This document shows, piece after piece, positions 25,063 to 35,164 of a stretch of 64,000 bases of DNA. How positions within the stretch are numbered: the stretch's first letter is position 1; each line of letters starts with the position of its first letter. The translations under genes and the position numbers were made by a program. Source of the DNA: Thiothrix subterranea. GTDB taxonomy: Bacteria; Pseudomonadota; Gammaproteobacteria; Thiotrichales; Thiotrichaceae. The DNA lies in contig NZ_CP133217.1 in NCBI RefSeq assembly GCF_030930995.1, forward strand, positions 4,191,905 through 4,255,904, written 5' to 3'. Under the pieces are notes generated by a model. The model was not told the origin of the DNA. It saw only the letters and a program-made list of their open reading frames with translations, and made no database searches.

Positions 25063-27483
25063 TTAATGTGGTCTAGCCGGGCTGGTTTCCTCTTCATCAG
25101 CCACCACGACTGCGGCTGAAGATGGCGTTTCCGCATCATCATCCAAGTCCTCATCATCCGCCAATGGCACGGGCGCATGTTCCAACGCTAACGCTAATAC
25201 CTCATCAATCCACTTAACGGGGCGTATTTCTAAGCCTTTTTTGACGTTATCCGGTACTTCCGCCAAATCCTTTTCATTTTCCTTAGGAATCAACACCAGC
25301 TTAATACCACCCCGGTGCGCGGCCAGTAGTTTTTCCTTCAAACCGCCGATGGGCAATACTTCACCACGCAAGGTAATTTCACCCGTCATCGCCACATCAG
25401 CACGCACCGGAATGCGTGTCATCGCGGATACCATCGCTGTTACCATGCCGACACCTGCGCTAGGGCCATCTTTGGGCGTTGCACCTTCAGGCACATGGAT
25501 ATGTACATTGTTTTTGCGCAATGATTTGCGGGTGATGCCCAAGCTACGTGCACGGCTTTTCACCACCGTCTCAGCAGCATGAATCGACTCCCGCATCACC
25601 TCACCCAAGCGCCCCGTGCTTTTGATCATGCCATTACCCGGCAACAAAGCGCTTTCAATGGTCAATAGATCACCACCGACCGAAGTCCACGCCAAACCCG
25701 TTACCTGACCAACTTGGTTGATTTTATCGGCACGTCCAAAATCGAAACGTTTCACACCGAGGTATTTCTCAATGTTACGTGGGGTAACAGAACTCTTTTT
25801 CTTATCGCTGAGTAAATGCTCTTTGACGGCTTTACGGCATAACTTAGAGACTTCACGATCCAGATTACGCACTCCCGCTTCACGGGTGTAATGCCGAATA
25901 ATGTCCATCACAGCGCTATCACTAATGGTCAACTCACCTTTTTTCAAGCCGTTTGCCTTGATCTGCTTGGGAACCAAATAATTTTTGGCAATGCTGAGTT
26001 TTTCATCCTCGGTATAACCCGGAATGCGGATGACCTCCATGCGATCCAACAACGGCCCTGGAATGTGCATACTGTTGGAAGTCGCCACGAACATCACATC
26101 CGACAAGTCGAAATCCACTTCCATGTAATGGTCGGCGAAGGTGTGGTTTTGTTCCGGGTCCAATACTTCTAGCAACGCCGACGACGGATCACCGCGAAAA
26201 TCGGTAGCCATTTTGTCGATTTCATCCAACAAGAACAGTGGGTTACGTGTACCCACCTTGGTCAAATTCTGGAGAATTTTACCGGGTAATGAACCGATGT
26301 AGGTGCGCCGATGCCCACGAATTTCGGCTTCATCGCGCACTCCGCCCAATGCCATCCGCGTGAATTTACGCCCAGTGGCACGCGCAATGGATTGCCCTAA
26401 GGAGGTTTTACCCACCCCCGGCGGCCCTACCAGGCACAAAATCGGCCCTTTGATCTTTTTGACGCGCTGTTGCACCGCAAGGAATTCGAGGATACGTTCT
26501 TTGACCTCTTCCAAACCGTAATGGTCTTCGTTAAGCACCTTTTCGGCATCTGGCAAGTTATTATTAACTTTGGATTTTTTCTTCCAAGGCAAATTCACCA
26601 GCGCGTCGATGTAGTTGCGTACCACCGTGGCTTCCGCTGACATCGGCGACATCATTTTGAGTTTTTTCAACTCGGCGTCGGCTTTGTCTTTGGCTTCCTT
26701 AGGCATACCGGCTGCTTCGACTTTACGCAGCAACTCTTCCATTTCATTCGGCGCAGCATCGTCCATTTCACCCAGTTCTTTCTGGATGGCTTTGATTTGC
26801 TCGTTGAGGTAATACTCACGCTGGCTGCGTTCCATCTGTTGCTTAACGCGCCCCCGAATCTTTTTCTCGACTTGCAGCAAGTCGATTTCACCTTCCACCA
26901 ACTCCATCAGGTATTGAATACGCTCTTCGACATCGAGCATTTCCAGCACTTTCTGTTTTTCTGCAATCTTCAAGCCTAAATGCGCCGCAATGGTATCCGC
27001 CAAACGTACCGGATCATCAATGCTGGATAAGGAAGAGAGAATTTCTGGCGGGACTTTTTTGTTCAGTTTGACGTATTGCTCAAACAAGCTCACCAAAGAA
27101 CGGCTCAGCACATCAATTTTGCGGCTGTCAGCGGAAACCGAAGCAGCTACTTTAACCCGTGCAGCGGAAAAATCACCGTCATTATCAATCGCGATAATTT
27201 CCGCACGCTCCAGCCCTTCCACCAATACTTTCAGCGTGCCATCCGGCAGCTTCAGCAATTGCAAAATGGTGGCAAGCGTCCCCATGGTGTGCACATCATC
27301 CAATTCAGGGGCATCCACTTCGGCACTTTTTTGGGCAACTAACAGGATTTGTTTGTTGCTATCCATCGCCATATCCAAGGCTTGGATGGACTTGTTACGC
27401 CCGACAAACAAGGGGATCACCATGTGTGGGTACACCACAACATCACGCAACGGTAAAACGGGAACGATGATTGATTCAGCCAT
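25063..27483 (-). CDS. lon: ATP-dependent protease Lon
   Basis: A hexameric AAA+ Ser protease for misfolded and regulatory proteins. The N-terminal LAN domain opens [20 protein letters not shown]. The AAA+ module has Walker [10 protein letters not shown] and Walker [11 protein letters not shown]. The C-terminal protease domain has the catalytic Ser in [11 protein letters not shown] and the Lys in [13 protein letters not shown]. At 806 residues it is slightly longer than E. coli Lon because of an acidic C-terminal tail (about 775-806). A paired repeat lies between its start and clpX. Confidence 0.97.
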   Translation of the reverse strand: MAESIIVPVLPLRDVVVYPHMVIPLFVGRNKSIQALDMAMDSNKQILLVAQKSAEVDAPELDDVHTMGTLATILQLLKLPDGTLKVLVEGLERAEIIAIDNDGDFSAARVKVAASVSADSRKIDVLSRSLVSLFEQYVKLNKKVPPEILSSLSSIDDPVRLADTIAAHLGLKIAEKQKVLEMLDVEERIQYLMELVEGEIDLLQVEKKIRGRVKQQMERSQREYYLNEQIKAIQKELGEMDDAAPNEMEELLRKVEAAGMPKEAKDKADAELKKLKMMSPMSAEATVVRNYIDALVNLPWKKKSKVNNNLPDAEKVLNEDHYGLEEVKERILEFLAVQQRVKKIKGPILCLVGPPGVGKTSLGQSIARATGRKFTRMALGGVRDEAEIRGHRRTYIGSLPGKILQNLTKVGTRNPLFLLDEIDKMATDFRGDPSSALLEVLDPEQNHTFADHYMEVDFDLSDVMFVATSNSMHIPGPLLDRMEVIRIPGYTEDEKLSIAKNYLVPKQIKANGLKKGELTISDSAVMDIIRHYTREAGVRNLDREVSKLCRKAVKEHLLSDKKKSSVTPRNIEKYLGVKRFDFGRADKINQVGQVTGLAWTSVGGDLLTIESALLPGNGMIKSTGRLGEVMRESIHAAETVVKSRARSLGITRKSLRKNNVHIHVPEGATPKDGPSAGVGMVTAMVSAMTRIPVRADVAMTGEITLRGEVLPIGGLKEKLLAAHRGGIKLVLIPKENEKDLAEVPDNVKKGLEIRPVKWIDEVLALALEHAPVPLADDEDLDDDAETPSSAAVVVADEEETSPARPH

Positions 27484-27511
27484 AATAAGTACTCACTGTG
27501 GCAGATAAGAA

Positions 27512-27614
27512 ACCCCTCACCCCCCAGCCCCCTCTCCCTCAAGGGGCGAGTGGGAGCAGGAAAGATGACTTCTTAGCCCCTCTCCCCCTGAGGGAGAGGA
27601 GTTGGGGTGAGGGG
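27512..27614. repeat. Imperfect inverted repeat between clpX and lon
   Basis: A C-rich arm beginning CCCCTCACCCC (27512) and continuing through CCTCTCCCTCA pairs with GAGGGAGAGG and GGGGTGAGGGG at 27590-27614, around about 45 bp. It fills most of the 143-bp gap upstream of lon. The layout recalls small palindromic intergenic repeats dispersed in many bacterial genomes. It could form a long hairpin in clpX read-through RNA. Confidence 0.6.
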
Positions 27615-27626
27615 ATCAAATAAATG

Positions 27627-28913
27627 TTATTCGCCTGCGGCTAATTGCTGCTGCGGCTCGACATTTTCATAGATCAGGTACGGTTGGGATTCGCCTTTAA
27701 CGACGGAATCATCCACCACCACCTTGCTGACGTTCTGCTCGGATGGCAGGTCGTACATGGTATCCAGCAAGATTTTTTCCATAATAGAGCGCAAACCACG
27801 CGCCCCGGTTTTGCGTTCCATCGCTTTACGTGCAATCGAATGCAGCGCATCATCGCGGAAGACCAATTCTGCGCCTTCCATCTCAAACAGCTTGGCGTAT
27901 TGCTTGGTCAAAGCATTGCGCGGCTCGGTAAGAATTTGTACCAACGCCGTTTCATCCAACTCTTCCAAGGTGGCAATAACTGGCAAACGCCCCACAAATT
28001 CTGGAATCAAACCGTAATGCACCAAGTCTTCGGCTTCGATGTCTTTGATAACTTCACCGAAACTGCGGCTTTCTTCCGGTGATTTCACCTTGGCAGAAAA
28101 GCCAATGCTGCCCTTTTCGGTACGGCGGCGGATGACTTTATCCATACCGGAAAACGCGCCGCCCACAATGAACAGGATATTGCGGGTATCGACCTGCAAG
28201 AATTCTTGTTGTGGGTGTTTGCGCCCACCTTGCGGCGGTACAGACGCTACCGTGCCTTCGATCAGCTTCAGCAACGCTTGCTGCACGCCTTCGCCCGACA
28301 CATCACGGGTAATGGAAGGGTTGTCAGCTTTGCGCGAAATCTTGTCGATTTCGTCGATGTAGACAATGCCCGTCTGCGCTTTTTCGACGTCGTAATCGCA
28401 TTTTTGCAGCAATTTCTGGATGATGTTCTCCACATCCTCGCCCACATAACCGGCTTCGGTCAGGGTCGTGGCATCGGCAATCGTGAACGGTACATTCAGC
28501 AAGCGTGCTAACGTTTCCGCCAGCAAGGTTTTACCGCTACCCGTCGGGCCAATTAGCAAGATATTGCTTTTCGCTAGCTCCACATCATCTTTGCCGCTAC
28601 CTTTTTTGTACAAGCGCTTATAGTGGTTGTAAACCGCTACTGAAAGCACACGCTTTGCCAGTTCCTGACCAATCACGTACTCGTCCAAGTTGCCTTTGAG
28701 TTCACGTGGGGTCGGCAGGGAAGATTGTTCGTCAGACCCTTGCGCGGTATGCATTTCCTCTTGAATGATGTCATTACACAAATCGACACATTCATCACAA
28801 ATGAACACCGAAGGGCCAGCGATCAGCTTACGCACTTCGTGCTGGCTTTTTCCGCAGAAAGAGCAATACAGCAGCTTGCCGCTATCGTGATCGCCTCTTC
28901 TATCTTTACTCAT
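27627..28913 (-). CDS. clpX: ATP-dependent unfoldase ClpX
   Basis: The AAA+ unfoldase partner of ClpP. The N-terminal zinc-binding domain has [10 protein letters not shown] and ICDECVDLC. Walker A is GPTGSGKT, pore loop 1 GYVG, Walker [10 protein letters not shown], and the ClpP-contact loop lies near residue 270. The start at 28913 (MSKDRRG) fits the family; an upstream in-frame codon would add nine unlikely residues. It is downstream of clpP with a terminator between them. Confidence 0.97.
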   Translation of the reverse strand: MSKDRRGDHDSGKLLYCSFCGKSQHEVRKLIAGPSVFICDECVDLCNDIIQEEMHTAQGSDEQSSLPTPRELKGNLDEYVIGQELAKRVLSVAVYNHYKRLYKKGSGKDDVELAKSNILLIGPTGSGKTLLAETLARLLNVPFTIADATTLTEAGYVGEDVENIIQKLLQKCDYDVEKAQTGIVYIDEIDKISRKADNPSITRDVSGEGVQQALLKLIEGTVASVPPQGGRKHPQQEFLQVDTRNILFIVGGAFSGMDKVIRRRTEKGSIGFSAKVKSPEESRSFGEVIKDIEAEDLVHYGLIPEFVGRLPVIATLEELDETALVQILTEPRNALTKQYAKLFEMEGAELVFRDDALHSIARKAMERKTGARGLRSIMEKILLDTMYDLPSEQNVSKVVVDDSVVKGESQPYLIYENVEPQQQLAAGE

Positions 28914-29091
28914 CAGAACCTCTATCCTGTGCCGCTTCACGACACATCAACGATGTAAACCAAAGGACTATGTTGTGTCCGTATGACTGCTTTCAAGCTA
29001 TATTATTCTAATAAACTTGTCTTGTGACAAGAATACTCGCCTTTTACAAGTATTTTACGCTTCTTTTGCTGAAAAACACCTGTCCAGACAC

Positions 29092-29121
29092 GAAAACAGC
29101 CTGTAAAGACAGGCTGTTTTC
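29092..29121 (-). terminator. Terminator between clpP and clpX
   Basis: GAAAACAGCCTG (29092-29103) and CAGGCTGTTTTC (29110-29121) are perfect 12-bp arms with a 6-nt loop. Located after the clpP stop on the minus strand; the structure is symmetric and could stop transcription both ways. It implies that clpX relies partly on read-through or on its own promoter. Confidence 0.8.
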
Positions 29122-29163
29122 TGACAAATGGCTATATAAGTCGTGCTTTAGTCCGACAATCCA

Positions 29164-29778
29164 TCACGTGCGAACTGTCAAGACCTCATCAATCAAACCG
29201 TATTCACGTGCCTGCATCGCATCCATAAAGTTATCACGGTCAGTATCTTGCTCAATACGCTCGACTGTTTGCCCGGTATGACCCGCCAATACTTTATTTA
29301 ATATCTCACGCATTTTGAGAATTTCACGCGCTTGGATTTCAATATCAGAAGCTTGTCCACGCGAGCCACCCGACGGCTGGTGAATCATGACGCGGGAATG
29401 TGGCAGTGCAAAACGCTTACCCGGCTCACCCGCCGCCAGTAATACCGCCCCCATGCTCGCTGCTTGACCGATACACAAAGTGCTGACTTGTGGCTTGATG
29501 AACTTCATGGTGTCGTAAATCGCCATGCCTGCGGTAATCACCCCACCCGGTGAGTTGATATACAAATGAATATCTTTCTCAGGGTTTTCGGATTCGAGGA
29601 ACAGCAACTGCGCCACGATCAGGTTAGCCATGTAATCTTCGACTTCACCCACGCAGAAAATGACACGTTCCCGCAACAAGCGCGAGTAGATGTCAAAGGC
29701 GCGTTCGCCACGAGCGGATTGCTCGATAACCATTGGCACGCCAACAGCACGTGGTTCAATCGGGTTTATTCCAAACAT
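29164..29778 (-). CDS. clpP: ATP-dependent Clp protease proteolytic subunit
   Basis: The tetradecameric Ser protease chamber used with ClpX (27.6 kb). The catalytic Ser is in [14 protein letters not shown], the His in [10 protein letters not shown] and the Asp in the DTDRDNFM region. A short N-terminal propeptide precedes [22 protein letters not shown]. At 204 residues it is the standard length. It follows trigger factor with a 29-bp gap, as in E. coli. Confidence 0.97.
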   Translation of the reverse strand: MFGINPIEPRAVGVPMVIEQSARGERAFDIYSRLLRERVIFCVGEVEDYMANLIVAQLLFLESENPEKDIHLYINSPGGVITAGMAIYDTMKFIKPQVSTLCIGQAASMGAVLLAAGEPGKRFALPHSRVMIHQPSGGSRGQASDIEIQAREILKMREILNKVLAGHTGQTVERIEQDTDRDNFMDAMQAREYGLIDEVLTVRT

Positions 29779-29807
29779 TACAACCTACCTTTATTTGTTT
29801 ACAGGAT

Positions 29808-31115
29808 TCAGGCTTGTGCCTGTTCCGGCTTTTTAGGGTTCATGACGCTATCGAAGTCGCGGGTTTCGTCGTTGACAGTGGCTTTTTCCATGACCCACTC
29901 AACAATCATTTCTTCCATTACCGCCGCCTCGATGGTCTGCATGGCTTGACGGTTGCCACGGTAGTAGTTTTTCAGCGCTTGCGGGTCTTCATAGCTGGCG
30001 GCTACAGTTTCCAACATCGCATCAACCCGTGCAGGGTCACGTTGCAGGCTGTGCTGGCGAATCACTTCACCCACAATCAAACCCAACTTCACGCGGCGCT
30101 CTGCTTGCGGCGCAAACAACTCGTCGGGGATATTATCCGCCGGAGAGCCAGTGTTTTGCGAGAACTCATCACGAACGTAGCGGATTTCTTCCGTCACCAG
30201 TGACTTAGGAATATCAATCGCGTGTAATTCCGCCAAGCCGTCCATTACCTGCTGCTTGAGCTGGGTTTTGATGGCAGTGTCGAGTTCACGCTGCATGTTC
30301 TTTTTGACTTCCGCACGAAAATCGTCTACAGAACCGCTTTCTACGCCGAATTTAGTAATGAAATCGGTGTCGACTTCTGGCAACGTGGAAGCGCGAACTT
30401 GCTTCATAGTCAGCTTGAATTGCGCGGTTTTGCCTTTCAGATTTTCAGCGTGGTAAGTATCCGGGAACGCCACATCAATGGTTTTCACTTCACCGGCTTT
30501 CATGCCAACCAAACCGTCTTCAAAGTCTTTCAACATGCGACCAGAACCGAGTTCGACCGAATAATCTTCCGCCGCGCCGCCTTCAAAGGCTTCGCCATCG
30601 ACAGAACCGTCGAAATCGACATTTACCATGTCGCCTACCGCAGCAGCGCGGTCAACTTCATTCCACTCTTGATTTTGCTTGCGGATAACATCAATCATCT
30701 TGTCGAGATCAGCGTCAGCAATGTCTGCAACCGGGCGAGTGATCGTCAGGGTTTCAACACCTGCAATCACCACGTCGGGATAAACTTGGAAACTGGCCAC
30801 AAACTCAAGGTCTTTACCGGCTTCCATCGTTTTCAGGTCGATTTCAGGCAAACCTGCCACGCGCAATTTTTCTTGGTTAGCCGCGTCTTGGAACGCAGAA
30901 CCCAGCAACTTTTCCACGACCTCGTAACGAACACCCTCTTCATAGCGCTTTTTGACCACGCTAAACGGCACCTTGCCGGGGCGGAAACCGTCGATTTTGA
31001 CGCGACCCACCATGCCTTTCAGGCGTTTTTCTACTTCTTGGTCGATTTTTTGGGCAGGAACTGCCACTGTCATTTTGCGGTCGATGTTACCGGTTGTTTC
31101 GACAGAAAATTGCAT
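29808..31115 (-). CDS. tig: Trigger factor
   Basis: The ribosome-bound chaperone with prolyl isomerase activity. The N-terminal ribosome-binding signature is GFRPGKVPFSVV. The FKBP-like domain covers about 150-245 (VGDMVNVDFDGSVDGEAFEG; YSVELGSGRM). The C-terminal helical arms run from about 250 to 435. A length of 435 is normal. It heads tig-clpP, with a tRNA cluster immediately upstream, an order also seen in Pseudomonas. Confidence 0.96.
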   Translation of the reverse strand: MQFSVETTGNIDRKMTVAVPAQKIDQEVEKRLKGMVGRVKIDGFRPGKVPFSVVKKRYEEGVRYEVVEKLLGSAFQDAANQEKLRVAGLPEIDLKTMEAGKDLEFVASFQVYPDVVIAGVETLTITRPVADIADADLDKMIDVIRKQNQEWNEVDRAAAVGDMVNVDFDGSVDGEAFEGGAAEDYSVELGSGRMLKDFEDGLVGMKAGEVKTIDVAFPDTYHAENLKGKTAQFKLTMKQVRASTLPEVDTDFITKFGVESGSVDDFRAEVKKNMQRELDTAIKTQLKQQVMDGLAELHAIDIPKSLVTEEIRYVRDEFSQNTGSPADNIPDELFAPQAERRVKLGLIVGEVIRQHSLQRDPARVDAMLETVAASYEDPQALKNYYRGNRQAMQTIEAAVMEEMIVEWVMEKATVNDETRDFDSVMNPKKPEQAQA

Positions 31116-31186
31116 GTAAAAACCTCGTTACAAGCCTCGCATCCACCGATGCAGGGCAGATCATCATTAAAATCAAGGATTTAAAG

Positions 31187-31271
31187 TGGTGCGAAAAGAG
31201 AGACTCGAACTCTCACGCCTTGCGGCGCTGGTACCTAAAACCAGTGCGTCTACCAATTCCGCCATTTTCGC
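31187..31271 (-). tRNA. tRNA-Leu(TAG)
   Basis: An 85-nt class II tRNA with acceptor GCGAAAA, anticodon loop TTTTAGGT giving TAG, variable arm CGCCGCAAGGCG, T-loop AGTTCGAGTC and encoded CCA. Last of the Pro-Arg-His-Leu cluster upstream of tig. Confidence 0.96.
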
Positions 31272-31378
31272 ATGTATCAATTTGCGGATTCCGGTTAGCA
31301 AACCTTACCGAGAATCACGAAGGAGGCGATTATACACAGCCATCTGGCTTTTGCATAATATTTGAAGCGGGAAAAAAG

Positions 31379-31455
31379 TGGGGTGGCTGATGGGGCTCGA
31401 ACCCACGACCACCGGAATCACAATCCAGTGCTCTACCAACTGAGCTACAGTCACC
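31379..31455 (-). tRNA. tRNA-His(GTG), with acceptor-stem mismatch
   Basis: Anticodon loop ATTGTGATT gives GTG; the extra 5' G(-1) opposite C73 is encoded, and CCA is encoded. The acceptor strands are GTGACTG and CAGCCAC, so position 4 is A opposite C69, where relatives have G-C. The rest of the cloverleaf is intact. Confidence 0.92.
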
Positions 31456-31488
31456 ACGGAAAACGTTATCATCTGCGGGGCATCGAAA

Positions 31489-31564
31489 TGGCGCGCCCGG
31501 CAGGGCTCGAACCTGCAACCTACGGCTTAGAAGGCCGTTGCTCTATCCATTGAGCTACGGGCGC
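31489..31564 (-). tRNA. tRNA-Arg(TCT)
   Basis: A 76-nt tRNA with acceptor GCGCCCG, anticodon loop CTTCTAAG giving TCT, T-loop GGTTCGAGCC and encoded CCA. Second gene of the cluster. Confidence 0.96.
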
Positions 31565-31586
31565 AAGTAGGAAATCGAAAATTAAT

Positions 31587-31663
31587 TGGTCGGAATAGAG
31601 GGATTCGAACCCCCGACCCCCTGTACCCAAAACAGGTGCGCTACCAGGCTGCGCTATATTCCG
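31587..31663 (-). tRNA. tRNA-Pro(TGG)
   Basis: A 77-nt tRNA with acceptor CGGAATA, D-arm GCGCAGCCTGGTAGCGC, anticodon loop TTTTGGGT giving TGG, T-loop GGTTCGAATCC and encoded CCA. First gene of the cluster. Confidence 0.96.
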
Positions 31664-31759
31664 ACATTGAAAGAAGTAGAATACGTTGATTCTGTTCCTC
31701 AATCAAGAGCGCGAACTATACGTAGCACGCGCTTTTGCGTCAAGCCCTAAATGGGGTTT

Positions 31760-32614
31760 TTATGCAGCTTTTGCTGTCGCGGGTTTCAATTCCACCACAT
31801 TATCACTGACGACCACCCCCGCTTCCTTATGCGCGTGTTTCTCATACAAGAAACGCAACACCTCGGCACGGTAATGGTTGTACTTGGGGTTATCCGCCAG
31901 TGCCAGCCGGTTGCGCGGGCGCGGCAAATCCACATGCAGAATTTCGCCCACTGTCGCTGATGGGCCATTGGTCATCATCACAATACGGTCAGACAGCAAC
32001 ACCGCCTCATCCACGTCATGCGTCACCATGATCACGGTTTTGTGGGTAGCCGCCGTAATCTTCATCAGCTCATCCTGCAAATGCGCACGGGTCAACGCAT
32101 CCAGCGCCCCAAACGGCTCATCCATCAGCAACACTTTTGGATCCATAGCCAAGGCACGCGCAATCCCCACCCGCTGCTTCATCCCGCCGGAGATTTCATT
32201 CGGAAACTTATGTTCCGCGTGAGTCAAGCCTACCATTGCTAAGGCTTCGTGAGTACGTTGCTTGAGTTGCGCTTTCTTTTCAGTCGCACCAAACACCCGG
32301 TCAACCGCAAGGTACACATTGTCGAAACAGGTCAGCCACGGCAACAGGGAATGGTTCTGAAACACCACCCCACGATCCGGCCCCGGCCCCCGAATTTCAC
32401 GATCTGCACACAATGCCACCCCATCGGTATGATTGAGCAAACCCGCCACAATGTTCAGCACGGTGGATTTGCCGCAACCAGAATGCCCAATCAGGCTGAC
32501 GAATTCACCCTCGGCAATGTTCAGATTGACATCTTGCAACGCCTGAAACGGGCCTTTTTTGGTCTTGAAAATCATATTAATGTGTTCAAGCTGGACGTAT
32601 TTGCTGGAATCCAT
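31760..32614 (-). CDS. nrtD: Nitrate ABC transporter ATP-binding protein (NrtD/NasD-like)
   Basis: The ATPase of the nitrate importer encoded with the permease and binding protein just upstream. Walker A is GHSGCGKST, the signature [15 protein letters not shown], Walker [13 protein letters not shown] and the switch His is in VTHDVDEAV. The single ATPase domain with a short C-terminal tail (284 residues) resembles NrtD rather than NrtC, which would carry a binding-protein-like domain. The start at 32614 leaves a 7-bp gap to the permease stop. Confidence 0.92.
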   Translation of the reverse strand: MDSSKYVQLEHINMIFKTKKGPFQALQDVNLNIAEGEFVSLIGHSGCGKSTVLNIVAGLLNHTDGVALCADREIRGPGPDRGVVFQNHSLLPWLTCFDNVYLAVDRVFGATEKKAQLKQRTHEALAMVGLTHAEHKFPNEISGGMKQRVGIARALAMDPKVLLMDEPFGALDALTRAHLQDELMKITAATHKTVIMVTHDVDEAVLLSDRIVMMTNGPSATVGEILHVDLPRPRNRLALADNPKYNHYRAEVLRFLYEKHAHKEAGVVVSDNVVELKPATAKAA

Positions 32615-32621
32615 AACCACC

Positions 32622-33389
32622 TCACTCGGTTCGCAAACGGCTGGCAAGCAGCAACAAAAATTGTTCTAACAACAGGCCAATCAGCCCCACCACGAAAATC
32701 GCAATAATGATGTGTTCAACGTTCAAGTTGTTCCACTCATCCCACACCCAGAAACCCAAACCGACCCCACCCGTCAGCATTTCCGCTGCCACAATCACCA
32801 GCCACGCCACGCCGATAGCCAAGCGCACCCCGGTCATCACATACGGCAAGGTTGCAGGCAACAAAATCTTGGTAAACATCTTCCACGACGACAAGTTCAG
32901 TACCCGCGCCACATTCAGATAATCCTGCGGAATCCGCGACACGCCCACCGCCGTATTAATAATCATCGGCCAGATCGACGAGATGAAAATCACCCAAATC
33001 GCCGCCGGTTCGGCCTTCTGAAACACCAGTAAGCCAATCGGCAACCACGCCAACGGCGACACCGGACGCAGCAAGCTAATGATCGGCGCAAGCATGTCGT
33101 TGAAAAACTTCACCCGCCCGATAATGAAACCCACCGGAATCCCCACCAACGCCGCCATCCCGAAACCAATCCCGACCCGCGCCAACGAATTGAGGATATT
33201 CCAACCAATGCCCTGATCATTCGGGCCATTTTGGTAAAACGGGTCTTTGAACAACTCCACGGCGGATGCCCATGTTGACACTGGCCCCGGCAACTGCGGG
33301 TTGGTGGCGGATACTAGCGACCACAGCAGCACAAAGCCGAGTAGTCCTAGGAAGGGGGCTAGTAGCCCTAGTGAACGTTCTTTCCACAT
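32622..33389 (-). CDS. nrtB: Nitrate ABC transporter permease
   Basis: A 255-residue BPD-type permease with about six membrane segments; the ATPase-contact EAA loop is around [20 protein letters not shown]. Similarity to NrtB/CmpB/SsuC permeases is clear ([33 protein letters not shown]). The start at 33389 follows AAGGAGTTTCGT. A REP-like palindrome lies between nrtA and this start, at 33409-33427. Confidence 0.92.
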   Translation of the reverse strand: MWKERSLGLLAPFLGLLGFVLLWSLVSATNPQLPGPVSTWASAVELFKDPFYQNGPNDQGIGWNILNSLARVGIGFGMAALVGIPVGFIIGRVKFFNDMLAPIISLLRPVSPLAWLPIGLLVFQKAEPAAIWVIFISSIWPMIINTAVGVSRIPQDYLNVARVLNLSSWKMFTKILLPATLPYVMTGVRLAIGVAWLVIVAAEMLTGGVGLGFWVWDEWNNLNVEHIIIAIFVVGLIGLLLEQFLLLLASRLRTE

Positions 33390-33408
33390 ACGAAACTCCT
33401 TATGGGGA

Positions 33409-33427
33409 GGGCGACCGCCGGTCGCCC
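33409..33427. repeat. Single REP-like palindrome between nrtA and nrtB
   Basis: GGGCGACC-GCC-GGTCGCCC, a perfect 8-bp stem, followed by CCTAC. Belongs to the same repeat family as the copies at 55.6 and 57.9 kb. Confidence 0.8.
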
Positions 33428-33435
33428 CTACACCG

Positions 33436-34710
33436 TTACACCTTAACCGCAAACCCATCTGCATACGCTTTCGGGTCTTTGCCGTCCCATTTCACGCCGT
33501 CGATCAGCGTGGATTCGCGCATATCGCTGGCGGGGATAGTGACTTTCGCCAGTTCTGCCGCTTGCTTGTAGATGTCGATTTGGTTGACCTTTTTCGCCGT
33601 TTCCAGATAGTCAGGGTGGTCTTTGAGCAAGCCCCAGCGTTTGTGCTGGGTCAGGAACCACATGCCGTCGGAAAGGTACGGGAAATTCACCGCGCCGTCG
33701 TTGCAGAATTTCATGTAGTTGTCGTCCTTCCAGGTTTTGCCAATGCCGTTGTCGTATTCGCCTTTCATGCGCCCTTCGATCACGCTGGCTTCGGTATTGA
33801 CGTAGGCTTTGGCAGCAATCGCGCTGGCGACTTCGCCACGGTTTGCCATGTCGTCGATGTATTTGGAGGCTTCCAATACCGCAGCGGTCAAAGCACGCGC
33901 GGTATTCGGGTTGGCTTTCACCCACTCAGCGGTGGTGCCGAGGATTTTTTCCGGGTGATCTTTCCAGATGTCTTGCGAAGTCACGGCGGTGAAGCCGATC
34001 TTGTCGGCAATCGCCCGCGCATTCCACGGTTCACCCACACAGAAGCCGTCCATATTGCCGATGCGCATATTCGCCACCATTTGCGGCGGCGGTACGGTGA
34101 TGGTTTTCACGTCTTTCATCGGGTTTACGCCTAAACTGCCCAGCCAGTAGTAGAGCCACATGGCGTGCGTGCCGGTCGGGAAGGTTTGCGCAAAAGTATA
34201 TTCACGCGGGTTGTCTTTCATGAATTTGGCAAGGGATGCGCCATCGGTAACGCCCTTCTCATGCAACTGGCTGGAAAGGCTGATCGCCTGCCCGTTATTG
34301 TTGATGGTCATCAGGTTTGCCATGTCTTTTTGGGGGCCACCGATACCCATTTGCACGCCGTAAACCAAGCCGTACAGCACATGCGCTGCATCCAATTCGC
34401 CGTTGGTGAGTTTGTCGCGTACCGCTGCCCATGACGCTTCTTTGGTCGGGGTAATGGTTAAGCCGTACTTTTTGTCGAAGCCTTTCAAGTTCGCCATCAC
34501 CACGCTGGCGCAGTCGGTGAGCGGAATGAAACCGACATTGATATTGGGTTTTTCCGGTGCATCCGAACCTGCTGCCCATGCCGCATTGCGCACGCCTGCT
34601 GGTACCATGGTCATGATTGAACCCGCTGCCATTAGCAAGCCACTTTTCAGCAAGAAATCGCGGCGGCTAGGGTTGGTGACGGACGTATCCGGTTTTTTGG
34701 TATCGCTCAT
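33436..34710 (-). CDS. nrtA: Periplasmic nitrate-binding protein NrtA
   Basis: A 424-residue binding protein of the nitrate importer. A twin-arginine signal (SRRDFLLKSG) precedes the mature CmpA/NrtA-type domain with NVGFIPLTDCASVVMA and GEPWNARAIADKIGF. The ATG at 34710 is chosen because it gives the complete Tat signal. Its upstream region holds a sigma-54 promoter and an ANTAR-type leader with terminator. It is paralogous to the cytoplasmic sensor NasS at 39.6-40.8 kb, which has no signal. Confidence 0.93.
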   Translation of the reverse strand: MSDTKKPDTSVTNPSRRDFLLKSGLLMAAGSIMTMVPAGVRNAAWAAGSDAPEKPNINVGFIPLTDCASVVMANLKGFDKKYGLTITPTKEASWAAVRDKLTNGELDAAHVLYGLVYGVQMGIGGPQKDMANLMTINNNGQAISLSSQLHEKGVTDGASLAKFMKDNPREYTFAQTFPTGTHAMWLYYWLGSLGVNPMKDVKTITVPPPQMVANMRIGNMDGFCVGEPWNARAIADKIGFTAVTSQDIWKDHPEKILGTTAEWVKANPNTARALTAAVLEASKYIDDMANRGEVASAIAAKAYVNTEASVIEGRMKGEYDNGIGKTWKDDNYMKFCNDGAVNFPYLSDGMWFLTQHKRWGLLKDHPDYLETAKKVNQIDIYKQAAELAKVTIPASDMRESTLIDGVKWDGKDPKAYADGFAVKV

Positions 34711-34737
34711 AAAAACCTCAAATTCATTTCGTGTAGA

Positions 34738-34872
34738 CAAAAAAAAGCCCTGACGCACCTGTTGGGGAGGAGGAACCAACAGGGGGTCAGGGCAGCTTTA
34801 CCCAAATACCGTACTACATCGCACGGTTAGGAGGAGGAGTCACTTCAAATCGTTGCAGTCGCCGTTGACTGC
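34738..34872 (-). promoter_or_regulatory. ANTAR-type antitermination leader of nrtA operon
   Basis: Read on the minus strand. P1: GCAGTC-AACGGC-GACTGC (34872 to 34855), a hexaloop with A1 and G4, the NasT/ANTAR target pattern. P2: a 7-bp stem at 34827-34808 with loop GATGTA, which keeps G4 but not A1. Terminator: GCCCTGAC / GTCAGGGC (34793-34747) followed by eight or more U. NasT binding should prevent termination when nitrate releases it from NasS. Confidence 0.85.
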
Positions 34873-34886
34873 TTGCTTTAGGTATA

Positions 34887-34901
34887 GCAAGTGTTGTGCC
34901 A
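34887..34901 (-). promoter_or_regulatory. Sigma-54 promoter of nrtA operon
   Basis: TGGCAC-N5-TTGC with T after it, on the minus strand (TGGCAC at 34901-34896, TTGC at 34890-34887), a complete match to the -24/-12 consensus. It is correctly placed to start RNA just before leader hairpin P1. Confidence 0.85.
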
Positions 34902-35133
34902 ACTCATCAAAATATCATAAATTCAAATAGTTATGAAAATACCAGCAGCCACAGAAATATTAAGATGCACTAATATTACTACACTGCCCGCTGTTTTGGT
35001 GCGCCGCGTCATGGTGCATTCTGATACGCACAACATCCCTATCACAGTGCTGAAATCACCGCTAAATCCTACAAATGGTGCGTGTACTCCCGCGTATTCC
35101 CGCCTTTTTGCCCCGTAACAGGGCTTTTGGCGC

Positions 35134-35148
35134 TGGCACAGTTTTTGC
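35134..35148 (+). promoter_or_regulatory. Sigma-54 promoter of narK operon
   Basis: TGGCAC (35134-35139), N5, TTGC (35145-35148), with T following: a full -24/-12 match. The predicted start is about 12 bp downstream, a few bases before leader hairpin P1 at 35165. Several GGTGC(A/G) half-sites occur at about 34997-35080 in the shared divergent region and may bind NtrC, though none forms a clean palindrome. Confidence 0.85.
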
Positions 35149-35164
35149 TTAATCACCATCACAG

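Noticed and set aside
33247..34134. 295-codon plus-strand open frame opposite nrtA/nrtB
   Set aside because: It covers the antisense of nrtA and the REP palindrome; composition is His/Phe/Val-rich, typical of reverse reading of these genes.
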